This document shows positions 23,510-34,539 of a stretch of 64,000 bases of DNA, one piece after another. Position 1 is the stretch's first letter. Each line of letters begins with the position of its first letter. Location of the stretch: the NCBI GenBank assembly GCA_002105175.1, contig MCGE01000033.1:368557-432556 (forward strand). The letters run 5' to 3'. The notes below the pieces were generated by a model. That model saw only the letters and a list, made by a program, of their open reading frames with translations. It did not search any database and was not told where the DNA came from. The stretch comes from Absidia repens. Taxonomy: Eukaryota; Mucoromycota; Mucoromycetes; Mucorales; Cunninghamellaceae. Made by a program: the position numbers and the translations under genes.

Positions 23510-24900
23510 AACAGAACGAACAAAACATGTTTTATTGAACAGTATCAATTATAAACTATGACAACTAAACTAAACTAAACTAAACTGATCAAATGATAGT
23601 GCTATGACACATTTTTAAATGTGGGGCAATCAGAATTGTGAGTTGAGGTCAGGATAAGTTGTTGCAGAATAACTATAATATCATATGACCAAGCCTAATC
23701 AAAGAGAGTATAAGTTATCCTACGATGGGTGACCAAATTTTCTACCGTGCCGAGACTAACTAAACTAGGCGGAATTGCTCCGTTCTTTATAAAAAGCCAT
23801 CAAAAAGAAGAGACCAACCATACCGCCTACGTTGAATAATAGTGACTACCATCATGAGAACATAGTTACCATATTGATACCGTCGTAAAATAACAAAGGT
23901 TTCCTTTTCTGTAGCCACCAAAAATAAAACCAGTCCTCACGAGAAAGACTACAGAAAACATTTCAGATTCCGCCCACGTGAAGTTTCATTTACCCCCTCC
24001 CCTTTTTTTTCGCTCTGCCTCCCGTTCTTTCCATTTTCTTTTTTTTCTTCTTCATCGTTTAACGTCATTGAAATTCTGGTAAACTTGGATTAGTGCCAGG
24101 GCTAGTTTAGAAGGGGGTTCAGTTCAGGGATTACAAGATGCATGGGGAAACCTTTTCATTTTGGATCTAGGTTTTGGAATCACCATTAGTTGGCGTTATG
24201 GAGCCTTTATTAACTTCGTTTAGTCTTAGTTTTGTATCTACATATAAATAAAATGTGTATATTTCACTTGTTTCAACAAAAAAAAAATGACCCGTCTGCA
24301 TCTCTCATGTCTTGAACAATAGATTCCTTTTCACCATCGCACCTTTAGATTAGTGCTGACCGTTCTCATCGTTAGTTTTTAGTCTCTATACTAATATACT
24401 TCAATAAAACATGCCTTTTTTTTTTTTTTTTTATTAAACATTTTCTGACCCATATAATAATGAACAATGTTGCTATTGTAGCTTTTGCTGAGTACGCTAC
24501 CAAACACTTGCTCACTATGAATACCTCCCTCTACTCAATATCCAGAGACTGATTGATTGTCTTAAATCACTTGAAAATCAAAAATGGCTCTATCATATTC
24601 CTACTTGATTAAGCATGATAAATAAATCTAGTCGTGCTGTGCATGTAGTCACCGTTATAGAACGTTTTGCTCTGCTTTCTAATTTATCTATGACGATATA
24701 GACTCTATCATCAACGGTAACCCTTCACCGGACAGGAAGTACTGTACATGTGTATCCAGCACATTATTGATTTTGCATGCGGTATAATAGAAAACATGAA
24801 GCATCTTGCTGAACTCAGTTGTGAGCTAAAGGACGCTGTCTAATATGTAAGAGGCTAAAACGTCAGGAAGGGGTGCCTAATTTTTTTATTCAAAAAACCA
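23510..24900 (+). repeat. Dispersed repeat family, copy 2 (long arm on plus strand)
   Basis: The outer short arm at about 23510-23600 reads on the minus strand as TTCAATAAAACATG preceded by TAGTTGTCATAGTTTATA, matching the short arms at 6560-6620 and 52960-53020. The core has ATCAAAAAGAAGAG (about 23800), CCGCCCACGTGAA (23971-23982) and a pyrimidine tract. The conserved block GATTACAAGATGCATGGGG is at about 24129-24147, then AATAAA motifs at about 24247 and 24405. The long arm fades near 24700-24900. Sequence similarity to copies 1, 3 and 4 is strong in the block and patchy elsewhere. It sits between the SUR7-like gene and SEM1. Confidence 0.7.
23975..23980. promoter_or_regulatory. CACGTG palindrome next to GC box, repeat copy 2
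   Basis: CCGCCCACGTGAA is followed by a pyrimidine-rich tract with TTTTTTTTCGCTCT, as in copy 3. It is the same arrangement, in the opposite orientation, as in copies 1 and 4. Confidence 0.45.
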
Positions 24901-25436
24901 TAATACGTCAACATGCTCTCTCTCTCTCTCTCTATACCCAGTAGATCAATTCCCTTTTTTTTTTTAAAAAATGTGGAAATTTTTTGAAGTGGAAATATTG
25001 ATAATTGCAACTGTTAAGGTAAACGGTATGATATTGTACTTTGCGTTCCTGTTGAACTGTACCAAACAACGCTTACATATGCACAATTTTATATGGATGT
25101 ACTGCCTTGGGAGGAATCCCCCGTTCTGAAATGTACAGTAGTGCCACACATTAATTCTACCCGAAATACACAAAAGGAAAGTATGTGTTTTGCTATACGT
25201 ACTTAAAGCTGGAAAACAATGGATTGGTTGTATTGAATCATATTTCCCTGGCGATTTTTTTTTTTTTTTTTTTGGGCGTGATGTACAAATTTGGGAATGG
25301 GGCGGCGGAGTGAGTTTTTAAACATCTGCCCAATTTTTTCAACTTACGTCACGGACCGAGCTCGTCTTTCCTTTCTCTCTCTCTCTCTCTTTTTTTTTTT
25401 TTCTCTCTTACACACACACGAGCACACATCAACAGT
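24901..25436. other. SEM1 upstream region
   Basis: Contains CT-repeats at about 24917-24932 and 25374-25390 and T-runs at 25256-25273 and 25391-25402 just before the SEM1 start. These pyrimidine tracts directly before the ATG look like a promoter or 5' leader. No other gene seen. Confidence 0.5.
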
Positions 25437-25912
25437 ATGGCAGCACCAACAACTCAATCACTGCAACAGCAACAACAAGCACCATCAGACGATTCCACAA
25501 AGACAACTGGAGCTCAATTGGGTGCGCTTGAAGAAGACGATGAATTTGAAGAATTTGCTGCTGAAGGTAATAAAAGTGAACGGCCAAAAAGAAGACGATC
25601 CCCACCCAATATTTATCATCGCTCGTGTTTTTTTTAATTTTTTTTTTAATTAGATTGGGCTGAAGAAGACGAAGACAAGGACGATGCACATTACTGGGAA
25701 GATAACTGGGACGATGATGATATTGAAGATGACTTTTCACAACAGTTAAAGTAAGTTAGTGGATGGATGGCGGAAGGTGGTTTCCTCGCCGTTCTTTGGT
25801 GTTTAAGGGGACAGATCTGTCTTGATATACCTTATTCATATATGCGTTTTTTTATTGGATTCATAGGGCTGAACTGGAAAAAACTTCATCGGATACAGCA
25901 ATGAAAATGTAG
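25437..25912 (+). CDS. SEM1: 26S proteasome subunit SEM1/DSS1
   Basis: Very small acidic protein of the proteasome lid, also a partner of BRCA2-type and TREX-2 complexes. Three exons, 25437-25566, 25654-25750 and 25867-25912, join to 273 nt (90 residues). The hallmark core [10 protein letters not shown], then [20 protein letters not shown] and [10 protein letters not shown], is intact with both acidic-aromatic binding segments and the C-terminal helix KAELEK. A Gln/Thr-rich N-terminal extension of about 30 residues precedes the core. Intron positions interrupt the core just before DWAEED and after QQLK. The assignment is firm because the motif is unique to this family. Confidence 0.97.
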
Positions 25913-26537
25913 TTTAGCTTTTTTACTCTAGTTAGTCGCCTCTTTCCCTTCCCACTGTCTCTCATACAACACACGTCATCCTTCCTGTTCACTTACATAT
26001 GATATTACTTTTTTCTTTTTTCCACCCTCTTTCGCCCCTCCCCCCTTCTCCCTCAATGATATGATAAGGAATTTGTTCCTTGTCATTTCTGAACTGCTGT
26101 CTTATACAAACCCCAATGCTTCATTTTATATTTGTTATTATATATATATATTCATTTATTTTTGCCCACATCACAATGACTGTCCCACTGTCTCACGCAC
26201 TGAAATATGTGTATTGATGATCAATGATTGTATTTATTGGTCATCTTTTTTGATGGTTGATATTTTTATGTCTTTTATGATTGACGTATTGTTTTAGGTT
26301 TTCATAAGGAGGAGGAGGAGGATGATCTCGACTTGGTGTGGACCCTTTCCCTCGCACCCCACAAAAAATAAAAAAATAAAAAAAATAAAAAAAAATGGCG
26401 GCACCCCGCCTGTCTCTCTCTTTCTCTTTACGCTCTATTCTGTTCTTTTTTTTTTCATCTTTTTTTTTTTTCTCTCTCTTTTTTCCTTTATATTTTATTA
26501 CACACACCTACAATATTCCCCAATATACATTAAAGCA
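25913..26537. other. Spacer between SEM1 and alpha-SNAP genes
   Basis: 3' flank of SEM1 and T/C-rich upstream region of the alpha-SNAP gene (26450-26510). GAG-repeats near 26310 and AAAAAT-repeats near 26365-26393 are present. No gene seen. Confidence 0.5.
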
Positions 26538-27887
26538 ATGGTCGGTGGTTCAGAACAACAAGCAAAAGACCTTATTGCACAAGCACAAAAAAAACTGAAT
26601 GCCTGGTCGTTTTTTGGCCCTTCCAACAAGTATGAAGATGCCGCGGAAATATACGAAAAGGCTGGAAATATGTTTAAATTAGCTCAACAGTGTAAGTTCA
26701 ATGGCCTTCCCTCTCCCCCATCTTATCATTGACTACAAATGCACTCAACCACTTTTTTCTTTCTTTCTTTCTGTATATGTATATATTTATGTGATGTTTT
26801 TCTTCTAGGGACACAAGCTGGGGATGCTTTCACAGAAGCAGCAAAACTGTATGAACGTGGATCAAGTGCAAAGTTTGAAGGATCAAAAGCTTACGAAAGT
26901 GCAGCCAAGTGTTACAAACGTCAAGATCCTCAAGGTAAGAAAAGGATGAAAGTGTGTGTGTGTGTCATGCTGATGACTTTTTTTTTGATTCCTAATGACG
27001 GGGGTTGTTATTTTATTGCTGTTTTATGTATATTTATATATACATATATTGATAGGTGCGGTACAAGCGTTGAAAGAAGCTATCACACTTGATCAAGATG
27101 GGGGTAACTTTCGTGCAGCTGCCCGCCATTATCAAGAAGTGGCCGAACTCTATGAGGGTGAATTGGATAATCAAAAGGGTGCCTACGATGCCTATAATCA
27201 AGCTTCCGATCTATTCCTTGCCGATGATTCTCCAGCGTAAGACTTGGATGGGACGGGGGACGGGGTGGTTTAATGGATGTTAACGTTGACTCACACTTTC
27301 CCTTTTTTTTTTTTTTTGGTAGGTTGGCCAATAAATGCATGTTAAAGGTGGCTCAAATTGCCGCTGAGTTGGAAATGTATCAAGAAGCCATTGAAAAGTT
27401 TGAAAGAGTGGCTGCTGCTTCTGTGGATGATGCTTTATTGAAATGGTCTTTGAAAGAATATTTCCTTAAGGCGGGCTTATGTCACTTGTGTACTGGGGTA
27501 AGCTATACAGTTTCAAATGTGATATAAAAAGACAGTCCCTGACACACCGTTTCCTTTTTTTTTTCTTTTTGCAATAGGATATGGTTAGAACACATCAAGC
27601 TTTGAATAGTTATTGCAGTATGGACATGTCATTTGACACAACAAGAGAATATGGGTTACTCAAGGTATGTATGAGGGAAAGAGAAAAAAAAAAACATGGG
27701 CGCATAATAGATTCATTTCTTTGCTTTTTTGTGGAATTAGGGCTTGACGGAAAGTGTGGAGAATGGTGATTTGGATCAATTCACACATTTTGTTAAAGAC
27801 TATGACAAGTTGACTCGACTGGACAGCTGGAAAACAGCGATTTTATTGAAAATCAAAAAGACAGTGGACTCTGATGATCTTCGTTAG
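26538..27887 (+). CDS. SEC17: Alpha-SNAP (Sec17), SNARE-disassembly adaptor
   Basis: Recruits the NSF/Sec18 ATPase to SNARE complexes so that they can be taken apart after membrane fusion. Six exons, 26538-26691, 26809-26934, 27056-27236, 27323-27497, 27578-27664 and 27741-27887, join to 870 nt (289 residues), the usual length. The N-terminal [20 protein letters not shown] and the following AANMFKLA-like helix pairs are characteristic, as is the TPR-like solenoid ([47 protein letters not shown]). The C terminus includes [14 protein letters not shown], where conserved residues stimulate NSF. The hydrophobic membrane-attachment loop FF is in the N-terminal hairpin. Assignment is firm. Confidence 0.96.
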
Positions 27888-28879
27888 TGGTGGTTTTAGT
27901 TTAGCTAGTCATCTTTTTTTTTTTTAAAAATATATATTTATACTGTTGTGTTGTTATTACTATTATTACTCTTATTTTTGTTTTGTTTTGAAATCTATAT
28001 TGATTATGTTTGATGTGATAGTATAGACTTTTGTGTTAGTAATAAAATATACCGGGCCTGCCAACATTGACCCACTTTGAAAAAGAAAGGCGCTTTGTTG
28101 CATAAAGTACAAATGATGGTTTTTTTATCGATTGGGTTAGATGAGATAGTATAAACTTTTGTGCTAGTAGTAAAATGAACCAGGCGTCCCAACATTTGAC
28201 CCACTTAGAATAATAATAATAAAACCAGAAGACGAAGTGGTGTATATGCACGAATGACAGATTTTTATTAATTGTAAACTGGATTAATGTATAAAAGCAA
28301 GGGCTGTGTGTATGTGCAGGAATATGTACTACTACGAAATATAAATCAGGATATAGCTAGATATCTAGATGACCAAGCTACAGGTATATGTCGAGAGGGT
28401 CACTCTATATATATACAATTATTAAATACGCTACGTAAAGGGGAAAGGAAATACTGATTCACATGCAAAAGGAGGCATAAAAGTAATGGGAATAAGACGA
28501 TCATGATGAATCGTTTGGGCCATTGATAAATTTGAGATGCTGTCACGGGATAGACTGTGGGCAGGAAATTGTAGAGAGAGAAAAAAAGGTGAGGGAGGAA
28601 TACCATAGACCTATGACATGAGGAAGAGAATGAAGCCGAAAATGTTGGCACGATAATATAATTTTTTTTTATTATTATAAAATAAACGTAACATAAGGAA
28701 AACTAAGAGAGTAGACAATGCTACGGTGAGTGGCAAACTATTCTACGTGAAGTGAAGGGCGTGGGTGGGATTAGCTATTCTACTATTCAGTATATGATTA
28801 ACTATTTAACAGAAAAGTAGGAGTACAAAGGCATGATCACAGCTTCATCATGAGAAGAGGACCGCTGTGCAACTAGTGC
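27888..28879. other. Intergenic stretch with a local direct repeat
   Basis: Downstream of alpha-SNAP. It contains an imperfect direct repeat (28002-28077 and 28130-28206) and A/T-rich sequence up to repeat copy 3. No coding sequence seen. Confidence 0.55.
28002..28206. repeat. Imperfect direct repeat, about 76 bp, period 128
   Basis: Copies 28002-28077 and 28130-28206 share GATAGTATAAACTTTTGTG, TAGTAATAAAATATACC-like sequence and CCAACATTGACCCACTT with a few differences. Each carries an AATAAA or TAAAA motif, so the repeats may affect 3'-end formation of the alpha-SNAP transcript. Confidence 0.7.
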
Positions 28880-30000
28880 TAAATGGCGGGGCTCGCATCA
28901 AAAAGAAGAGGGTGTCACCATGTCGGCGCAGTTGAACCATTGCGGTTACATTCATGGGAGGAGAACCTCCATGTTAATTATGTTTCATGGTGTTGTTATT
29001 GTAAAGGAAAAGAAGGAAAAAAGAAGATGGAGGAGTCCCTTTTTCTGTGTCCACCAAAAAAATTCTCAAACCAAACCCTCCCAAATGACCAAAATATATT
29101 TTAACTCCCGCCCACGTGAATATGTATTGACCTCCCGCTTTTTATTTTTTTCGCTCTTTCTTTTCTTTTTCGCCTTTTTCTTCCTTAATTCTTCACAATT
29201 GTGATCTCTATGGGGTTCTGATGGATTTAGATTAGTGACAGGACTAGCTTAAAAGGGGTTTCAGCTCAGGGATTACAAGATGCATGGGGAAACCCTGTCG
29301 TTTTGGATCCAGGATTTTGGAGCACCATTAGTTGGACTTTTTGGAATCCTTCATTAGCGTAGTTTAGTTTTAATTTGTCCATTGTTTGAATATATATTTG
29401 AATAAAACATGTCTCTTTTTACGTGCTTCAATAAATAATGTCCCATTCGTTTCTTTCATGTCTTGTACACTTGAGCTCGTTTTTTACCATGCTCCATTAT
29501 ATTAGCGTTGACTGCTGTCGAGCTTCAATGGAAGATATCCTTTCATAGTCTTTCTCATGCCTTGGATAATATATTAGATATATTTTTACAATTGTCCCTT
29601 TAGTTTAATACAGATCATTCTTTAGATCTTTTAATAGTTACTCTCATGCTTCCACCATTAGATTCCTTGTTACAATGAACCACTGTCATTCAGTTTCAGT
29701 GTTTAGCAAAATGTTTTAAACGAAAGATGTCCTTTTTTTTATCATCCTCTGACCCATCCGGTAGTGAGTAATGCCGCTATTGTGATTGTCCAGCCAAGTG
29801 CTTACTTTCTCTCCCATCCACTATGAATACAATTCCCCTTAGAGTTTCAGGGACAGTTTTAGGTCACTTAATATCAAAGGTGACTCTATTCCTGATCAAC
29901 CAATCATATTATTGAATCAAGCCAGTATCGTGAGTATAGCCGCCGTTGTATCCACTATCAATAACCACTCCCTCCCCTTGAATCCTTCTGCCAGTTGAAT
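28880..30000 (+). repeat. Dispersed repeat family, copy 3 (plus strand)
   Basis: Begins with GCATCAAAAAGAAGAGG (about 28896) as in copy 2. It continues with a TTTTTCTGTGTCCACCAAAA block (about 29038), CCGCCCACGTGAA (29108-29120), a pyrimidine tract, the conserved block GATTACAAGATGCATGGGGA (29271-29290) and AATAAA motifs near 29401 and 29430 followed by CATGTC and ATGTCC. The right arm matches copy 2 (a TGACCCAT-C block, then GCCGCTATTGTGAT) and fades near 30000. The short outward arm is not clear here. It is the most complete copy for the promoter-like part. Confidence 0.7.
29113..29118. promoter_or_regulatory. CACGTG palindrome next to GC box, repeat copy 3
   Basis: CTCCCGCCCACGTGAATATG lies about 70 bp after the conserved CTGTGTCCACC block and just before a T/C tract. 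This is the same order as in the other three copies. Confidence 0.45.
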
Positions 30001-30717
30001 GGTCTACGTTATTTAATATGAAATGTAGCCCTATTTCCAGCTGTACTATTCATACTAATTAACCTAGTGAGTACCACCAGCAATAACCTTCGCTATTGGA
30101 CATTATAACCCCATTCCACTGATCAAACTATATATACCCGATTCATTATTTTCATTACCAATAATATAATAAAACCTTCCCACCAAATGAAAACGCTTTA
30201 AATCCAGGGGAGGCTCACACCATCTCATCAGTACCAACACTTCAATCTCCCTTCTCTTACTCATCGGGGTTGGGATTGGAAGTGTGAGTGCAAATTTCAG
30301 TAGATCGTCAACCTTAATTTTCACTTAACTTTTTTTTTTTTTTCCTGTGTGTTTCATGATGCCAATCGCTTTGTCACACAATCCCCTAATCATCGTAAAC
30401 ACCGAAGTCATCATCAACGTATTTGTCAACCCTAGCCGTAGCGCACTCCAGTTTTATCACTCTCCAATGTCTCTCCCACTTCTTGCATCATTTTATCCCA
30501 CAACTATCACAGATTCTTTCCTACCTCACTTGAGAGGTAATGTATTTCAATCCTTATTTTTTTTTTTCAAAGTGCCAGCATGTTTATTTGGGAAGAAAAA
30601 AAATTAAAATAACAACAAATGACTATGTATACTGAATGGATCTATAATATAAATGATATGGAATAAGGGATGTTGATAATAAGTAGTAAAATACAAAAGT
30701 ATAAAAAGGAATCTAAT
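30001..30717. other. Intergenic stretch with orphan minus-strand frame
   Basis: On the minus strand, about 30324-30103 encodes a protein-like frame without an ATG (KRREIEVLVLMRWCEPPLDL, then HLVGRFYYIIG). Further upstream, 30510-30350 has other short open pieces in different frames. This looks like a gene relic or an unrecognised exon. I cannot name a family. Confidence 0.3.
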
Positions 30718-32176
30718 CTAAAGGTAAGAGGCCTATTGGTCATAAAAAAAGAAAGATGTGTCAATGCGGCTCTTATTTTGCAATGGCAATTTAATCACAG
30801 CAAACTTACACGTCTGGCGGCTTCTTCCATATCAGAGTCGGTGACAATGTTCTTTTCGTCTTCATTGGGAATTTCATAAACACCACCGAGGATGACATAG
30901 GGACGATAGGCGAAGCTGGACAATTCATTCATATCGGTCACACCAGATAATACGAGGACAGGATCAATTTCAGAGGTAATACCAGCAACAATGCTATTAT
31001 TACACACAAAAAGCAAGTCGATCAGTAACTAGATATACATCATTCCTGTTCATTCCATCTCTCCTTTTTTTTTTTTTTTTTGGTTCGTTTCACTTACTCT
31101 GTATCCATACGATCACCAATGATACAAGTTTCAATACGGCTGAGACCCAACACACGTTGGGCGTAACGCATGATAAGAGCAGAGGGCTTACCGCAATAGA
31201 AAGCCTTGGTCTTGGTCACCAATTCCACACTAAAGAGTCAAAAAAGTAATAAGTAAGCATACATTTCCCCTCAGTTTCCTTTTTTTTTTTCGTTTGCCTT
31301 ACCAGGTAGTGAAACAGCCAGTGGCAGGAATCTTTTGTCCCTTGGAGTTCAAGGTTTCGACATCCAAATTGGTGGAGATCAACTTGGCACCATTTTGCAC
31401 CAATTGAACGGCCTTTGTCAATTTTTCAAAGTTGTAACTGGCACTTTCACCCAAAACCACATAGTCAGGGTTGTGGTCGTTCATGAAGAAGCCCATATCG
31501 TATAAAGCATAAGCAAGACCGGGTTCACCAATACAATAACAAGTACCACCCTATTAGGTTAAATAATAATAATAACAATCAGAAAACCTCGCTTTTTGAT
31601 CGCCATCATCATACATCCGGCATTATATTTCACTTACTTCAGGCATTTGGGACTTCAAGAAGTAGGCAGTAGCTTGGCCAGAGGTGAAGAAGTGATCAGC
31701 AGTAACATCAATACCAAGACGTTGCAATTTGGATTGTAATTCGCGAGGAGTAGGTGCTGAGTTGTTGGTCAAAAAGATGAACTTTTTGTTGTTTGCTTGC
31801 AAAAAGTCAACAAATTCCTTGGCACCGGGCAAAAGATTGTTTCCCTATCAACATAGGAAGAAGCAGGGTTAATATTCCGTTGGCTATATATGAAAATACA
31901 CTGAAACCATAACAAACATCCACTTACGTGATAGATAACACCATCCATATCAATGATATAACCCTTCTTTTGACGAATGGCATCCAAACGTTCGCTATGG
32001 ATCACAGGGTCACGTAACAAAGCATAGTCCTTGCTTTGATGAGCAGGAGTTTCTTCATTGCCGGTGCTCACACCACCACCACTAGACAATTGGCCCAAAC
32101 TGGCAGCAAAATGAGCAGCTAATTCACGACTGTCAGTGGAAGGAGTAGCAGCGGCAGGAGTATTTTCAGCAGACAT
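30718..32176 (-). CDS. HAD-IIA phosphatase (4-nitrophenylphosphatase/phosphoglycolate phosphatase type)
   Basis: Cytosolic HAD hydrolase of the NagD/PHO13 branch, which removes side products such as 2-phosphoglycolate. Exons 32176-31928, 31844-31638, 31550-31303, 31229-31098, 30993-30810 and a short last exon 30732-30718 join to 1035 nt (344 residues). Motif I is DMDGVIYH (residues about 76-83, first Asp the nucleophile), motif II TNNSA, a Lys motif in KPSALIMRYA, and motif IV GDRMDTDI, the last formed across an intron. An N-terminal extension of about 60 Ser/Gly/Ala-rich residues precedes the domain. If the last intron is not removed, the frame ends at 30795 with a slightly different tail. 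The strong GTAAGT donor made me prefer splicing. Confidence 0.88.
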
Positions 32177-33719
32177 GATTGTAAGAATATGAGTTTCAAA
32201 AAAAGAATGAAAAGAGAAGGAAAAGAAAAGAGAACAGAAAAATTAGAAAAAAAAAACCTATTTGTATCGGATCGGAGATTGTCCCCCCTTTTTTTTGGCA
32301 GTGATAGCGATAGCATGGTTGTAGCCCACACCCGATATCAACATATGGGTCCCCCACGACATTTCAATCGCCGCCGCCTTTTTTTTTTTTGACAGCTGTA
32401 AACGGTTCCAAGACAAAAGGGTATTGAAAATGGTGGTGTGATAAAATGGAACCTGAACAAATTTTTTTCGTTTGTTCCTTGCGCAAGATCAGCTATCATA
32501 TGAGGCCATTATATACTTTCTATTATTTTCATTCATAAAACGATGGTATTGAGACTATCTCTCTTTTTTTTTTTTCGAGCCCCACTCTAATACATGTTAA
32601 CCTTTTCCAGGAACAGTAACTTTATGGGGAGCACCCTGAATGTCTTTATGACGTAATGAACAAAAAAGGACATTAAAGAGAAGGAAATCAAAAAAGCATC
32701 GATAGCAATTTTCTCCTATCCCCATTTAGCATGCAGCGGTCATTCGAATTAAGAAAAGGAAGATAAACTAAAAAAAAAAAGAAAAAAAGTCCACATCACG
32801 GGTCACCCATCTTTCCATTGATCAGAATGAATAGTAAGGATATCAGGCAAATCATGCCCAATGGATAAGAAACGTGTGCCCCCCCCCCATTATGGCACCC
32901 ACTGCAGCAAACCAATGTCCATTTTCTTTCCTTCTATGACAGACTGTTCACAGACCATTTTTCTTTTATCATATCATATGCACAGAAAATAAATCATAAT
33001 AAAGATTTCAACTACCGCGCTCTTTTGTTGGGTGTCCCAAAAAAGATAAAATAATAAATCTCTATCAATTTAATGAGATGATGATATCATCATAGAAGCG
33101 GGTTTTGACCCCCCATCTCACTATCAATGTTGCATGATTACCAACAACACCCCAAGATCAATCAATGTATAATCAAGGTTTCTGAAATTTTGATGACTAG
33201 TGATAATGAAAATTTTTGGTGCAAAAGCCTAAAAAAAAAAAACGTGCTGTGTGCTTTTTGATTATCTTTTTTGTGCCTGGATGATCCGTTCAACATGTGA
33301 ATTCAAGATTTCCGATCTGACTGATGCGATCTTTCAACAAAACCATTTGATACTGCTAAACCATGTAAACATGCACACACAGCCGTTCCTCCTTTACCAT
33401 TGTTTCCTTGTCAACAACCTATTTTCTATCGCTAATGAGACACACTTTCTTCATACTCCATTTCCATCATCACTAACAAAAGGCCCATTGAATGATTCTA
33501 CAAGCAAACACCCATTGGTAGGGGGGTTTATTTTTTTTTTTATTTTTATTATTTCAATTGATTTGATAACATATAAAACTACAGCAGCAATACATAAAAA
33601 TACATATACAAATGTATAGAAGAAAAACGGGACAGGGACGGTATCTAAACTAAAAAGGAATCCATAAACATCCACCATCACCAACCCATAGAATTGTATA
33701 TCATCATCACCGTAAGCAC
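32177..33719. other. Intergenic stretch
   Basis: Contains the phosphatase promoter and the 3' flank of the TMEM242-like gene. There are A/T runs and an oligo-C at 32879-32889. Short frames on both strands are low complexity. I see no gene, RNA or repeat-family member. Confidence 0.5.
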
Positions 33720-33899
33720 CTATTCCGTTTCTTGCGCCAGGGCATCCAATTCTTCTTCTTCGGCTTGGGTCATTTCCAATTCCTTGCCTCCCAAATAACG
33801 TCGTAAACGAGCGGTACGTTGAGGAATGATGACATGAAGTTTATCAGAGAATTCACGGAACTAAAGAAAAAAAAAAAAAGAGATGAAAATGAGTCCATG

Positions 33900-33939
<40 letters not shown>

Positions 33940-34338
33940 CCCACACACGCCCTCCCGATATGTCACTTTTGAATCATAACATACACACACACCCTCTTTC
34001 TCTCTATGGAATGGATGACCCCCCCTCCCTTTTCTCAGACTTACGTTGCGCACATCCAAACAGTACCCTACCACCGTGGCCAACACACCCGCCCCCGTCA
34101 AAGCCAACAAAGTCCCATAGCCTAATGATTTGATAGCAAAAAACCGAGCATCCTTTTTCGCCAGCTCGAATTCCGCAGGTGACATGGACGGAGGCACATA
34201 TGGCTGGTGGGGAGGCATGGCTCCTGCTCCTCCTTTTGGTTGCATTGGCTGTGCCAGTGATGATGATGCTGATGCTGATGATTTGTGTGGTGATGCTGAT
34301 GCTGAGGATCCAGCCGGTGATGGCTGTGTTGTATGTGG

Positions 34339-34370
<32 letters not shown>

Positions 34371-34539
34371 GGAGTAATACAGCTTCTTGTTGTTCATATT
34401 TGGCTTGTTTTCTTTTCGTATGCCAAATCGCTCCAAAAAGCCCAGCGCCAAATGCACTGGCGGCACCGACAAGTAATGGTTTGGCAAAATGACTCGTATC
34501 GTTGTTCTTTTTGTCTTGATCGGTAGATGTGGATGCCAT
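33720..34539 (-). CDS. TMEM242-like mitochondrial inner-membrane protein
   Basis: Exons 34539-34045 and 33860-33720 join to 636 nt (211 residues). Two hydrophobic segments are visible, about 22-42 (LLVGAASAFGAGLFGAIW) and about 140-162 (SLGYGTLLALTGAGVLATVV). The second, with the following FREFSDKLHVIIP, resembles animal TMEM242 (ALGWGSLYAW..GVGV, then a DFRxKMQ-xIFP segment). Animal TMEM242 helps assemble the ATP-synthase c-ring. Between the helices lies a low-complexity linker with a run of 11 Gln (about 34342-34374), Ser/Ala stretches and Pro. The single intron holds a long CA microsatellite. The homology is by eye and the second helix plus tail are the reason for the call. Confidence 0.65.
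33901..33937. repeat. CA microsatellite inside the TMEM242-like intron
   Basis: About 18 CA units lie within the 184-nt intron (34044-33861). On the transcribed strand this is a GU repeat close to the acceptor, which might influence splicing. Confidence 0.85.

Noticed and set aside
24139..24175. Short peptide starting MHGET in repeat copies
   Set aside because: The ATG is shared but the frame ends at different points in each copy. Substitutions do not favour third codon positions, so the conservation looks like RNA or DNA, not protein.
34130..34526. Long plus-strand frames rich in Cys or Val
   Set aside because: They are antisense readings of the Gln, Ser and Pro codon runs of the TMEM242-like gene.
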